Below, one piece after another: positions 24,592-32,663 of a stretch of 39,496 nucleotides of DNA. The notes under the pieces were generated by a model. The model did no database searches, had not been told where the DNA came from, and saw only the letters and a list, made by a program, of their open reading frames with translations. The stretch comes from Negativicutes bacterium (GTDB lineage: Bacteria > Bacillota_C > Negativicutes > Sporomusales_B > JARLHX01): assembly GCA_031292015.1 (NCBI GenBank), contig JARLHY010000196.1:1-39496 (forward strand). The letters run 5' to 3'. A program made the translations under genes and the position numbers. How positions within the stretch are numbered: position 1 is the stretch's first letter; every line of letters begins with the position of its first letter.

Positions 24592-25392
24592 ATGCTGGTC
24601 GCGATACGCTATCTGGGGCCTGTTGGGCGGGGCGTGACGTCTCCCCAGTTGTTCCGGGCCACCGACGGCAAGGTATATGTGGTCAAACTGCAAAGTAACC
24701 GTCTCGGCCCCAAGGTGCTGGCCAACGAGCTGCTGGGAGCCCGCTTCGGCCAAATTCTCGGCTTGTGCTTCCCCCCGGGGGATATGATTAAAATAGATGA
24801 ACAAGTTCTCAGAAACAGCCGGCGGATCTTGCCGACAGCCATCAGACCCGGCAAACATTTTGCCTGCCAGTTTTTGAGCAACACCTGCTATCTGGGGCCG
24901 TACAATCTGCATAAAGCGAATAATAAAGAGGAAATGGCCGGCGTAATTTTGTTTGATCACCTGTTTCACAATTTCGACCGGACGCTGAACTGGCGTAACC
25001 TCCTTCTGCGGCGGGAGGTAAAAGGTTACCGGATTTACGCCATTGACAATTCCCACTTGTTCCGCCGTGGCCGCTGGACAGAGGAACTGCTGGCCGAACT
25101 GGCTCCCAAGATCAAAATCAACCGGATCCGCACCTATGGTACTTTGCTCAGAAGCTGCCTGAGGCCGGAGTTCTTCGACAGCTATCTGATCAAAATCCGT
25201 CAGCTCAGTGACGACTTTTTGCAGTCGCTGGTGGAGGAGATTCCTGTTGAGTGGCTGCCCCACGCCAGTGACCGCCAGGCTTTGCACCGATTTCTTGTTA
25301 CCCGCCGGGACATGGCCGGCGATATCGTGACCTGTCTTTGCGCCCTAATTCCTGATAAAAACAGGCGTGCCGACATTGACAAGAAAAAATAG
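24592..25392 (+). CDS. HipA-like kinase-fold protein (HipA_2 type)
   Basis: A protein of about 266 residues starting M-L-V-A-I-R-Y-L-G-P. It has a Lys in V-V-K-L-Q (about 33) and a kinase-like catalytic region F-D-H-L-F-H-N-F-D-R-T-L-N-W-R-N-L-L-L (about 122-140), followed by Y-A-I-D-N-S-H-L-F (about 152-160), which resembles the catalytic and metal-binding loops of HipA-family kinases. No HipB-like antitoxin partner lies nearby, so it is not evidently a toxin. ATG 24592 follows GAGGAAGAG. Its last 48 nt overlap tail-to-tail with the L,D-transpeptidase gene. Substrate unknown. Confidence 0.75.
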   Translation: MLVAIRYLGPVGRGVTSPQLFRATDGKVYVVKLQSNRLGPKVLANELLGARFGQILGLCFPPGDMIKIDEQVLRNSRRILPTAIRPGKHFACQFLSNTCYLGPYNLHKANNKEEMAGVILFDHLFHNFDRTLNWRNLLLRREVKGYRIYAIDNSHLFRRGRWTEELLAELAPKIKINRIRTYGTLLRSCLRPEFFDSYLIKIRQLSDDFLQSLVEEIPVEWLPHASDRQALHRFLVTRRDMAGDIVTCLCALIPDKNRRADIDKKK

Positions 25393-25974
25393 TTCTTCGG
25401 CATGAGGGTTGTGCATGCGGACACACCCGTGGGACACCATCTGGCCGATGGCCCAGGGGGCGTTAGTGCCGTGAATGCCGTAAGCGCCGTAATTCAGGCC
25501 CATCCAGCGGGTGCCCAGCATTCCCCCGGGGTTGACGATTTTGGCGGCGATAGCGTAGTTGCCCTCCGGGGTGGGGGTGGAAGGCTTGCCGATGGCGACA
25601 GGGTAGTGATGCAGCGGCGTATTGCCGTCAAACAGGGTCAGCTCGCGGTTGGCTTTGGCAATCAGGATATTCGCCCTGGCCAGTCCGGTGGCGGCGCGGG
25701 GAGCGCTGGCCGGGGGGACTTCCATCACTGCCGCGTGCTGCAGGCGGCAGTAGGTGAGAGAATCGATATAGCCGGTAACCGGCAGCCCGCCATTTTCCTG
25801 AAACCGGCTGACTGCTTCCGCAGTGTTGGCGTCGTAGTTTCCGTGGGCTTCGCTGGGATAAAGGCCCTGAAGGGCGAGAAGTCTTTGGATTTCACCGATG
25901 ATCGGATGGCGGTCGCCTTCCTCGAATTTGGCTGCAGCCAGTCGATGAGGCAGATAAATCACCCGAACCTGCAT
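25345..25974 (-). CDS. L,D-transpeptidase (YkuD family) with peptidoglycan-binding domain, no signal peptide
   Basis: A 209-residue protein with an N-terminal peptidoglycan-binding domain (about 22-75: P-I-I-G-E-I-Q-R-L-L, A-V-S-R-F-Q-E-N) and a C-terminal YkuD domain (about 95-205) with H-G-T-N-A-P (His168) and S-H-G-C-V-R-M (catalytic Cys184). It forms 3-3 cross-links or links proteins to peptidoglycan. No signal peptide is visible, as in the Bacillus spore-coat enzyme YkuD, which is made in the mother cell. ATG 25974 has AAGGAGG 9 nt upstream; an in-frame TTG at 25983 lies on that site. It overlaps the HipA-like gene by 48 nt convergently. Confidence 0.9.
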   Translation of the reverse strand: MQVRVIYLPHRLAAAKFEEGDRHPIIGEIQRLLALQGLYPSEAHGNYDANTAEAVSRFQENGGLPVTGYIDSLTYCRLQHAAVMEVPPASAPRAATGLARANILIAKANRELTLFDGNTPLHHYPVAIGKPSTPTPEGNYAIAAKIVNPGGMLGTRWMGLNYGAYGIHGTNAPWAIGQMVSHGCVRMHNPHAEELFFLVNVGTPVFIRN

Positions 25975-26017
25975 GCCTGTCAACCTCCTTAAACGAGACC
26001 GATTTTGTAGCTAGACC

Positions 26018-26045
26018 ATTATATGCTGGCAGCCGCTATTGGTGT
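26018..26045 (-). promoter_or_regulatory. Candidate sporulation (SigK/SigE-like) promoter of the L,D-transpeptidase gene
   Basis: On the minus strand ACA (26045-26043), 17-nt spacer, CATATAAT (26025-26018). It contains TATAAT, so SigA use with a poor -35 is also possible. Confidence 0.4.
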
Positions 26046-26060
26046 TTTCCGGGAATTATT

Positions 26061-26091
26061 GTATAAACTGCTGTCAATTTTGGGAAAGATA
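26061..26091 (+). promoter_or_regulatory. Candidate forespore (SigF/SigG-like) promoter of cphB
   Basis: GTATA (26061-26065), 16-nt spacer, GGGAAAGATA (26082-26091), close to the SigF pattern GywTA-N15-GGnrAnAnTw with one mismatch and one extra spacer base. The ATG lies 69 nt downstream. Confidence 0.28.
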
Positions 26092-26160
26092 ACATTGAAC
26101 AGGTTGGCTGTCTGCCTAGCGTTTACGCTGTTTGGCAGGCGGGTGGAGCGGGAGGCGGGC

Positions 26161-26979
26161 ATGGGGGAACAAGGATCAGGCAACCTCTTGATTATTGGCG
26201 GCAATGAGGACAAGCAGGGTGAGTGCGTCATCCTCCGCAGGTTTGTTGCTATGGCCGGCGGGCGGGAGGCCAGAATCGCCGTAATTACCACCGCGACCGA
26301 GTCGCCCCGTGAAGTCGGGGACGAGTACCGTGTCCTTTTTACTGAACTGGGGGCCGATTCGGCTGCCGTTCTATATATATCCAACCGGGAAGCCGCCAAT
26401 GATAAGCATCAAGCCGCTGAAATCGACACCTGCTCCGGCATTTTCTTCACCGGGGGCGATCAACTGAGGCTGACCAGTATACTGGGCGGATCGGACACTG
26501 ACGCGGCGATCCGACGGAGCTTTCGCCGCGGTACGGTGATCGGCGGCACCAGTGCCGGCGCGTCGGTGATGAGTGATACGATGATTGTCGAGGGCGACTC
26601 AAGTGATACTGCCAAGAAATCAATGCTCAGCATGGCTCATGGCATGGGGCTTCTGCAGGAAGCGGTCATCGACCAGCACTTCGCCCAGCGGGGGCGGATC
26701 AACAGGCTTCTTGCCGCGGTGGCGCAAAACCCGCATGTGCTGGGCATCGGCATCGACGAAGATACCGCGCTGGCGGTTACCCCGAAACGGGTGATGGAAG
26801 TCATTGGTTCGCAAACAGTGACCGTCATTGATGGCAAAAATATCATCGATTCCAATATTTCGGAATCCAATCAGAATGACCCGCTGGCTCTGACCAACGT
26901 ATTGCTGCACATCCTGCCCAGCGGTTTTGGCTTCGATCTCAAAAGGCGCCTGCCTTTAGTGACAGAGCGCCGGTCCTAA
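26161..26979 (+). CDS. cphB: Cyanophycinase
   Basis: A serine peptidase of the S51 class that cuts cyanophycin (poly-Asp with Arg side chains) into beta-Asp-Arg dipeptides. The 272-residue protein has the nucleophile elbow G-G-T-S-A-G-A-S with Ser131, F-F-T-G-G-D-Q near 96-102, and I-D-Q-H-F near 172. Length fits the Synechocystis enzyme. The ATG at 26161 follows GGGAGG; upstream in-frame sequence lacks a site and reads as junk. The cphA gene starts 31 nt after its stop, so they form one operon. Both synthesis and degradation are thereby encoded together. Confidence 0.93.
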   Translation: MGEQGSGNLLIIGGNEDKQGECVILRRFVAMAGGREARIAVITTATESPREVGDEYRVLFTELGADSAAVLYISNREAANDKHQAAEIDTCSGIFFTGGDQLRLTSILGGSDTDAAIRRSFRRGTVIGGTSAGASVMSDTMIVEGDSSDTAKKSMLSMAHGMGLLQEAVIDQHFAQRGRINRLLAAVAQNPHVLGIGIDEDTALAVTPKRVMEVIGSQTVTVIDGKNIIDSNISESNQNDPLALTNVLLHILPSGFGFDLKRRLPLVTERRS

Positions 26980-27010
26980 CCTTTTCCCCAGCTTTAGAGG
27001 AGGCTTATGG

Positions 27011-29671
27011 ATGCAAATTCTGTCAATGCAGGACCTGCCGGGAGCTAATATTTTCAGTTACCGCCCGGTCCTCAGGATCAGACTTGATCTTGGCGATTTG
27101 AGAGATGTTCCGACAATTGACTTGCCTCATTTTAACGAGCGTCTCATCAATCTGCTGCCGCAGCTGCAGGAGCACCACTGTTCCCGGGGCTATCCCGGCG
27201 GGTTTTGTGAGCGGCTGCAGGAAGGGACGTATCTGGCCCATGTTTTCGAACACGTCGCCCTGGAATTACAGGGCCGGGCCGGGGAAAAAGTAAATTTCGG
27301 CAAAACCCGCGCCATCGGGTATGGCAACGTCTACGAAGTAGTTGTAGGCTATCGCACGGCTCCGGCCGCAGCCGCGGCGGCTTATGCCGCCGAGCAGCTG
27401 ATTCAGGCGGTGATCCAGGGCAGGGACTTCGACACCGGGGCAGCTGTCGCGATGATCAAAAAGGCCGGTGAGGCGGCCGGGCTGGGGCCCAGTACTTCCG
27501 CCATCCGCGACGCGGCAAAGCGGCGGGGCATTCCGGTCACCCGCGTTGGAGAGGAAGACCTGCTGACTTTGGGCTACGGCCATAAACAGCGGCGGGTCTG
27601 GGCGACGATTACCGGACAGACCAGCGCTTTGGCCAGTGATCTGGCCTCAGACAAAGAGCTTACCAAAAGGATTCTCGCCGGCGGCGGAATCCCGGTACCT
27701 GAAGGAATGGTTGTGGATGATGCGGCAGGAGCTGTTCAGGCTTGGAAGCGGCTGAATTGCCCGGTGGCGATCAAGCCTGTCTCCGGCAATCAGGGCAAAG
27801 GAGTCACCCTCGATCTCGCTTCGGCGGCCGAAGTCGAGCGGGCTTTTCATATCGCCGCCGCGATAGACAAGCGGGTTGTTGTCGAGGAATACATCGCCGG
27901 ACGGCAGTACCGGATATGCGTGGTCAACGGGAAAATGGCCGCCGCCGCCGAGCGGATTCCTGCCTATATCGTCGGTGACGGGCTGCATAGTGTAAGCGAA
28001 CTTGTCAATCTGGTCAACTCGGATCCGGCCCGGGGGGAAAATCACGAAAAACCGCTTACAAAAATCCGGATCGATGCCATTGCCATCGCCGTCTTGGCCA
28101 GGCAAGAACTTACACCGGCGTCCGTGCCGGCGGCGGGGCAGATTGTGTACATCCGCGAGAACGCCAACCTGAGCACCGGCGGGACGGCGGTGGATGTGAC
28201 CGATTTTATCCATCCCGACAATGTGCTGATGATCGAACGGGCCGCGTCGCTGGTGGGGCTTGATATTGCCGGAGTCGATCTCGTGGCCCGGGAGATCAAC
28301 AAACCAATCACTCCCGGGTCCGGGGCGGTCATTGAAGTAAACGCCGCGCCCGGCATCCGGATGCACCATTATCCCTCCGCCGGAACCGCCAGGGATGTCG
28401 GCGCCCGGATTGTCGATTATCTTTTCCCAGGCGACAACAGCGGCCGCATCCCGATCATGGCGATAACCGGCACTAACGGAAAAACCACGGTCAGCCGCTT
28501 AATCGGCCATATCTGGCAACAGGCCGGCTACTGTGTCGGCATGACCAGCACTGACGGAATTTATATCGGCGGGCGAAGAGTGGTGGCTGGTGACACAACC
28601 GGTCCGGCCAGCGCTAAAACGGTCCTGCTGGATCCAACCGTGGAAGTTGCCGTTCTCGAGACGGCCCGGGGCGGGATCCAACGCGGCGGTCTCGGTTTTG
28701 ATCGCTGCGATGTCGGCATTGTGACCAATATTACCGAAGATCACTTCGGTCAGGATGGCATTGAAGATCTGGATGATCTGATCTATATCAAGTCCCTGAT
28801 CGTCGAAATGATAAGCCCCGCAGGGTTCGCCCTCCTCAATGCCGACGATCCCTGCGTCACGGCCCTCATCCCGCGGGCTGAAGGGGAAGTGGTCTTTTTT
28901 ACCACCGAAGGGGACAACCTGATTGTCCGGCGCCATCTGGGCATTGGCGGCAAAGCCTTTTTCGTGAAGGACGGCGTTATCTACGCCGCCAGCAGCAATG
29001 TTGCCCGGCCGGTGGCGCGGGTCAGCGATATACCGGTGACGCTGGGCGGCCTTGCCCAGCACAATATCCAAAATGCGGTGATAGCCGCTGCCGCCTGTTA
29101 CTGCCTGAAGATGCCCATCAGTTTCATCCGCCGCGGCCTCACGACCTTCGACCAGAATCCCGGCCGGCTGAATATTTATCCCATTGCCGACTTTCGGGTC
29201 TGTGTGGACTATGGGCATAACGCCGCCGGTTATCAGGCCCTGATCAACACTGTGAAACGTCTGGGCGCCAGCCGGCTGGTGGGAGTGATTGCCGCCCCCG
29301 GGGACAGGCGGGATGATGCTATTGTCAATATCGGGCGGATCGCCGGGCGCGGGTTCGACTGGATCATTATCAAAGAGGACGGCGATCTTCGGGGCCGTGA
29401 GGCCGGGCAGACGGCCGAGCTGCTCAGGCAGGGGGTGGTCGAGACCGGGTTTTCACCCGACAAAATCAGTGTCGTTCTCCCGGAGGATGCCGCCGTGCAT
29501 TCGGCGCTCGCCACGGCTCAACCCGGCGACATGGTAGTGGTGTTTTACGAAAAATACGAAAATGTCATGGGAATCATCGATCTGTTCCGGCAAAACCGGC
29601 AGGAAAGAAGGCCGTCCGAGCAGGAAGTCGAATATGAACAGGTGGTTGTCGCCGGTACCAAATCCCTCTAA
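27011..29671 (+). CDS. cphA: Cyanophycin synthetase
   Basis: Builds cyanophycin from Asp and Arg at the cost of ATP, without a ribosome. The 886-residue protein has the N-terminal CphA domain (about 1-160, with H-V-F-E-H-V-A-L-E), an ATP-grasp domain (about 200-470, with V-A-I-K-P-V-S-G-N-Q-G-K-G) and a Mur-ligase-like domain with P-loop G-T-N-G-K-T-T at 487-493, then E-T-A-R-G-G-I and N-I-T-E-D-H-F. A C-terminal region contains Y-G-H-N-A-A-G-Y. Length is full. GAGGAGG lies 7 nt before the ATG. It makes a nitrogen reserve polymer; substrates cannot be confirmed from sequence alone, but the partner cphB supports cyanophycin. Confidence 0.95.
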   Translation: MQILSMQDLPGANIFSYRPVLRIRLDLGDLRDVPTIDLPHFNERLINLLPQLQEHHCSRGYPGGFCERLQEGTYLAHVFEHVALELQGRAGEKVNFGKTRAIGYGNVYEVVVGYRTAPAAAAAAYAAEQLIQAVIQGRDFDTGAAVAMIKKAGEAAGLGPSTSAIRDAAKRRGIPVTRVGEEDLLTLGYGHKQRRVWATITGQTSALASDLASDKELTKRILAGGGIPVPEGMVVDDAAGAVQAWKRLNCPVAIKPVSGNQGKGVTLDLASAAEVERAFHIAAAIDKRVVVEEYIAGRQYRICVVNGKMAAAAERIPAYIVGDGLHSVSELVNLVNSDPARGENHEKPLTKIRIDAIAIAVLARQELTPASVPAAGQIVYIRENANLSTGGTAVDVTDFIHPDNVLMIERAASLVGLDIAGVDLVAREINKPITPGSGAVIEVNAAPGIRMHHYPSAGTARDVGARIVDYLFPGDNSGRIPIMAITGTNGKTTVSRLIGHIWQQAGYCVGMTSTDGIYIGGRRVVAGDTTGPASAKTVLLDPTVEVAVLETARGGIQRGGLGFDRCDVGIVTNITEDHFGQDGIEDLDDLIYIKSLIVEMISPAGFALLNADDPCVTALIPRAEGEVVFFTTEGDNLIVRRHLGIGGKAFFVKDGVIYAASSNVARPVARVSDIPVTLGGLAQHNIQNAVIAAAACYCLKMPISFIRRGLTTFDQNPGRLNIYPIADFRVCVDYGHNAAGYQALINTVKRLGASRLVGVIAAPGDRRDDAIVNIGRIAGRGFDWIIIKEDGDLRGREAGQTAELLRQGVVETGFSPDKISVVLPEDAAVHSALATAQPGDMVVVFYEKYENVMGIIDLFRQNRQERRPSEQEVEYEQVVVAGTKSL

Positions 29672-29702
29672 ATTGGGTGGTTTAGAAAATTATTCCCATG
29701 TT

Positions 29703-29731
29703 TTGCAGGCAAAAACCCTCGCGCGTAGAAT
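29703..29731 (+). promoter_or_regulatory. SigA-type promoter of the cheW-ispE run
   Basis: TTGCAG (29703-29708), 17-nt spacer, TAGAAT (29726-29731), 36 nt before the cheW start. Confidence 0.55.
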
Positions 29732-29767
29732 AAATATAGTCAAAAACTACAATGTGGGGGCGTTTTT

Positions 29768-30247
29768 ATGGATGATACGCAGACCACCCAAGAACTTCAG
29801 CTTGTGGTCTTCCGCCTAGCCAAAGAAGAATATGGGCTGCCGATTACCAAGGTGCAGGAAATTAATCGGCTGGTTCCTATTACAAAGTTGCCCCAGACCC
29901 CGAGTTTCATGGAGGGCATCATCAATCTTCGCGGCCGGATTATTCCGATCATCGACCTTCGCAAGCGATTTGGGCTGGCGGTTTCCGAGCATAACGACGA
30001 CAACCGCATCATCATCGTCGAAGTGAAAGGCCAGACCGTGGGGATCATCGTTGATGCCGTAAACGAAGTCGTTCGTCTTCTGCAATCAAGCATTGAGCCG
30101 CCGCCGCCGTCGTTTGTCCTCGACGGGCAGTACATTCACGGCGTGGGCAAGATGGAAAACCGGCTGCTGATCCTGCTGAACATTGACAGCATTCTGACCA
30201 GCCAGGAAGAGATTATTCTGAAACAGATCAATAAGGATGAAAAATAA
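29768..30247 (+). CDS. cheW: CheW-type chemotaxis scaffold protein
   Basis: A 159-residue CheW-fold protein. It has L-V-V-F-R-L-A-K-E-E-Y-G-L-P-I at the start, the family region I-N-L-R-G-R-I-I-P-I-I-D-L-R (about 53-66), and V-D-A-V-N-E-V near 96. CheW couples receptors to the kinase CheA. No cheA, cheY or receptor gene lies in the window. The stop overlaps ispE by 11 nt, so it is cotranscribed with an isoprenoid gene. It could be a CheW for a remote array or a general adaptor. Confidence 0.93.
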   Translation: MDDTQTTQELQLVVFRLAKEEYGLPITKVQEINRLVPITKLPQTPSFMEGIINLRGRIIPIIDLRKRFGLAVSEHNDDNRIIIVEVKGQTVGIIVDAVNEVVRLLQSSIEPPPPSFVLDGQYIHGVGKMENRLLILLNIDSILTSQEEIILKQINKDEK

Positions 30248-31154
30248 ACCCCTTATTTTGGCTGCTTGTGCCAAGATCAACCTAGCCCTCGATATTCTCC
30301 ACAAGCGCAATGACGGCTATCATGAGGTGGCTATGGTGATGCAGTCCATCGCCCTGGCCGACGGGGTCGTCTTGTCCGACCGGGACGCGGGAATCAGTGT
30401 GACGACCAATCTTGCCGGCCTGGACTGCGGGCCTTCAAACCTGGCTTATCGCGCCGCCGATCTTCTCGCCGCTTTCAGCGGGGTTCGCCGCGGCGTACAT
30501 ATCGAACTGGATAAACGCATTCCGCTGGCCGCCGGTCTGGCTGGCGGAAGCAGCGATGCCGCGGCGGTGCTCGCCGGACTCAACCGGTTCTGGGGGCTTG
30601 GCCTCCCCTTAGCCGAACTGGAAAGACTGGGGGCGACCCTGGGATCGGATGTTCCGTTTTGTCTGCGGGGCGGTACGATGCTGGCTACCGGCCGGGGCGA
30701 GGTTTTGACGCCGCTGCCGGCTCTGCCCCGGGTTTGGGTGGTATTGGCCAAACCCGCCGTAGAGGTTTCCACCGCCTGGGCTTATCAGAACTATCGCCCG
30801 GAGGCAGTGGACGCTCACCCCGACATCCCGGGACTGACTGCCTGTCTGGAAAAACAGGATCTGGCCGGGGTGGCCAGGCGACTGGGTAATGTACTGGAGT
30901 CGGTGACCATACCGGCCCATCCCGAAATTGCCGCTTTGAAGCAAGAAATGATCCAGTGCGGAGCGATGGCCTGCCTGATGTCCGGCAGCGGCCCCACCGT
31001 CTTCGGCCTGGCCGGCGACAAAGCCCAGGCCCGGCGTATAGCCGCCTCTCTAAAGACAAAGACGGACGCGCTGATAATGATCAGCGAGACTATTGATTCA
31101 ATAGGGGGAGAAGATGGAACGACGCTTATCACCGATCAAACTGGACAGTTATAA
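30237..31154 (+). CDS. ispE: 4-diphosphocytidyl-2-C-methyl-D-erythritol kinase
   Basis: Phosphorylates CDP-methylerythritol in the MEP isoprenoid pathway. The 305-residue GHMP kinase starts A-C-A-K-I-N-L-A-L-D-I and has P-L-A-A-G-L-A-G-G-S-S-D-A-A-A (about 92-106), the ATP-binding loop, and M-S-G-S-G-P-T-V-F-G near 247-256. It overlaps cheW by 11 nt and gntR by 41 nt. Bacillus has ispE directly before purR; here two extra genes intervene. Confidence 0.96.
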   Translation: MKNKPLILAACAKINLALDILHKRNDGYHEVAMVMQSIALADGVVLSDRDAGISVTTNLAGLDCGPSNLAYRAADLLAAFSGVRRGVHIELDKRIPLAAGLAGGSSDAAAVLAGLNRFWGLGLPLAELERLGATLGSDVPFCLRGGTMLATGRGEVLTPLPALPRVWVVLAKPAVEVSTAWAYQNYRPEAVDAHPDIPGLTACLEKQDLAGVARRLGNVLESVTIPAHPEIAALKQEMIQCGAMACLMSGSGPTVFGLAGDKAQARRIAASLKTKTDALIMISETIDSIGGEDGTTLITDQTGQL

Positions 31155-31800
31155 GCCCTTGCGGGAAGTAGTCAGTGAAGCTTTGCGCGAGGCGATCATC
31201 AACCAAACGCTGAAACCCGGCGAAAGGCTGATGGAGATTCAGCTGGCCGAGGAATTGGGGGTGAGCCGCACTCCGATACGAGAGGCAATCCGCCGTCTGG
31301 AACTGGAAGGTTTTTTGGTCATGGTGCCCCGGCGCGGAACCTATGTCGCCGATCTGTCTCTCAAAGATATCAATGAGGTCTTCGAAATCCGCACTGCGCT
31401 GGACGTACTGGCGGCAGGCCTTGCTGCCGAGCGGATTACCGAGGAGGAACTGGAACAAATGGAACGGTTGTTGGTCCAAATCGGCGAGTGCATCGAACAT
31501 GGCGACGCCGAAGCGATTGTCGACGCCGACGGTCAATTTCACGATATTCTGTATCGAGCCAGCCGCAATGATCGCCTGGTGGGCATCATCAGCAATCTGC
31601 GCGAGCAGTTTACCAGGTTCAGGACCATCTCCATGGCCTATCCGGGAAGGATAAAAAACACCCTGGACGAACACCGCCGCTTAGTGGAGGCGATTGGCCA
31701 GCGGGACTCGGAATTGGCTCAGCAGTATGCCAGGGAACATATGGAGAACGCCGAACAGACCCTTCTCACCGACCTGAATGAACGGCGACAAAAACGGTAG
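31114..31800 (+). CDS. GntR-family (FCD/FadR-type) transcription regulator
   Basis: A 228-residue regulator with an N-terminal winged helix (about 10-75: L-R-E-A-I-I-N-Q-T-L, G-V-S-R-T-P-I-R-E-A) and a C-terminal all-helical FCD domain (about 85-215, with E-I-R-T-A-L-D, F-H-D-I-L-Y, and the ligand- or metal-binding H-R-R-L-V-E-A-I). Its target is likely a metabolic operon; none is evident. The ATG has AGGGGGAG upstream and lies inside ispE, so it is translationally coupled to it. Confidence 0.92.
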   Translation: MERRLSPIKLDSYKPLREVVSEALREAIINQTLKPGERLMEIQLAEELGVSRTPIREAIRRLELEGFLVMVPRRGTYVADLSLKDINEVFEIRTALDVLAAGLAAERITEEELEQMERLLVQIGECIEHGDAEAIVDADGQFHDILYRASRNDRLVGIISNLREQFTRFRTISMAYPGRIKNTLDEHRRLVEAIGQRDSELAQQYAREHMENAEQTLLTDLNERRQKR

Positions 31801-31828
31801 TCCAGTATCTTGAAAGGGGACACGGCGG

Positions 31829-32584
31829 ATGTACGACGCCATTATCCTGGCCGGCGGCGAAAACAGTAAGCGACTGAGCACGTATACACCGCAGTGTTAT
31901 GAGGCATTAATCGAGATTGCGGGAAAACCGATGGTGACTTTTGTGGCCGAAGCCCTGGCGGCAAGCAGGCAGGTGGACCGTATTTTTGTGTTGGGGCCGG
32001 CTGAAGCGCTGGCGAGATGTAAATTCCCTCCTGGCTGTATTATCCTGGAAGGCGGCCAGACCATTGTCAAAACCATCCGGATTGGGATGGCGGCACTGGA
32101 ACATTCCCGGCGGGTTCTGGTGGCGACAGCTGATATTCCGCTTCTCACGGCCGCCGCGGTGGACGATTTTCTCGCCCAGTGCGCCCGGGTTGAAGCCGAT
32201 CTGTATTATCCCATTGTGCCCCAGGAGGTTAACGAACGCCATTATCCCGGCAATCGGCGGACCTACGTCCGACTGAAGGAAGGGACTTTTACCGGCGGAA
32301 ACCTGTTTTTGGTCAATCCGGCGATTGTCGAGCGTTGCGTGGATGTTGCCGAAGCGATGATCGACAACCGGAAGAATCCCCTCAAACTTTGCCGGATGCT
32401 GGGCTGGTCCTTCGTGGTCCGGTTTCTCTGCGGGATCCTGCGGCTAAAGGATGTCGAAAAGCGGGTCTCGGAGCTGCTTCAGGTGACTGGCGCCGTTATT
32501 TTATCGCCGTATCCCGAGCTGGGCATCGATGTCGATAAACCCAGCGACCTGGAAATGGTGCGGGCCACCTTCCTGCGGGCCTAG
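31829..32584 (+). CDS. MobA-like nucleotidyltransferase (NTP_transf family)
   Basis: A 251-residue protein with the nucleotide-binding N-terminus D-A-I-I-L-A-G-G-E-N-S-K-R-L and a Lys further on in I-A-G-K-P-M, plus V-A-T-A-D-I-P-L-L (about 92-100) which holds the metal-binding Asp. Such proteins transfer nucleotides to sugars or molybdopterin. Substrate is unknown; the missing molybdenum genes argue against MobA. It lies 28 nt after gntR and before a structured non-coding stretch, in the cheW-purR run. Confidence 0.82.
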   Translation: MYDAIILAGGENSKRLSTYTPQCYEALIEIAGKPMVTFVAEALAASRQVDRIFVLGPAEALARCKFPPGCIILEGGQTIVKTIRIGMAALEHSRRVLVATADIPLLTAAAVDDFLAQCARVEADLYYPIVPQEVNERHYPGNRRTYVRLKEGTFTGGNLFLVNPAIVERCVDVAEAMIDNRKNPLKLCRMLGWSFVVRFLCGILRLKDVEKRVSELLQVTGAVILSPYPELGIDVDKPSDLEMVRATFLRA

Positions 32585-32612
32585 CGGCGGAGTTTCATAA
32601 CATGGTGATACC

Positions 32613-32645
32613 GTCTGCAGCGCGATGTTCGGTCGCGCTGCAGAC
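32613..32645 (+). other. Perfect 13-bp hairpin after the nucleotidyltransferase gene
   Basis: Arms 32613-32625 and 32633-32645 with a 7-nt loop (TGTTCGG). No T-run follows, so it may be an mRNA-stabilising hairpin, weak terminator or part of the adjoining RNA. Confidence 0.75.
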
Positions 32646-32663
32646 TGATGAGAACTTATATTT

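Noticed and set aside
24592..25392. HipA toxin of a HipBA toxin-antitoxin pair
   Set aside because: No HipB-like small DNA-binding protein lies next to it, and the protein is of the shorter HipA_2 type.
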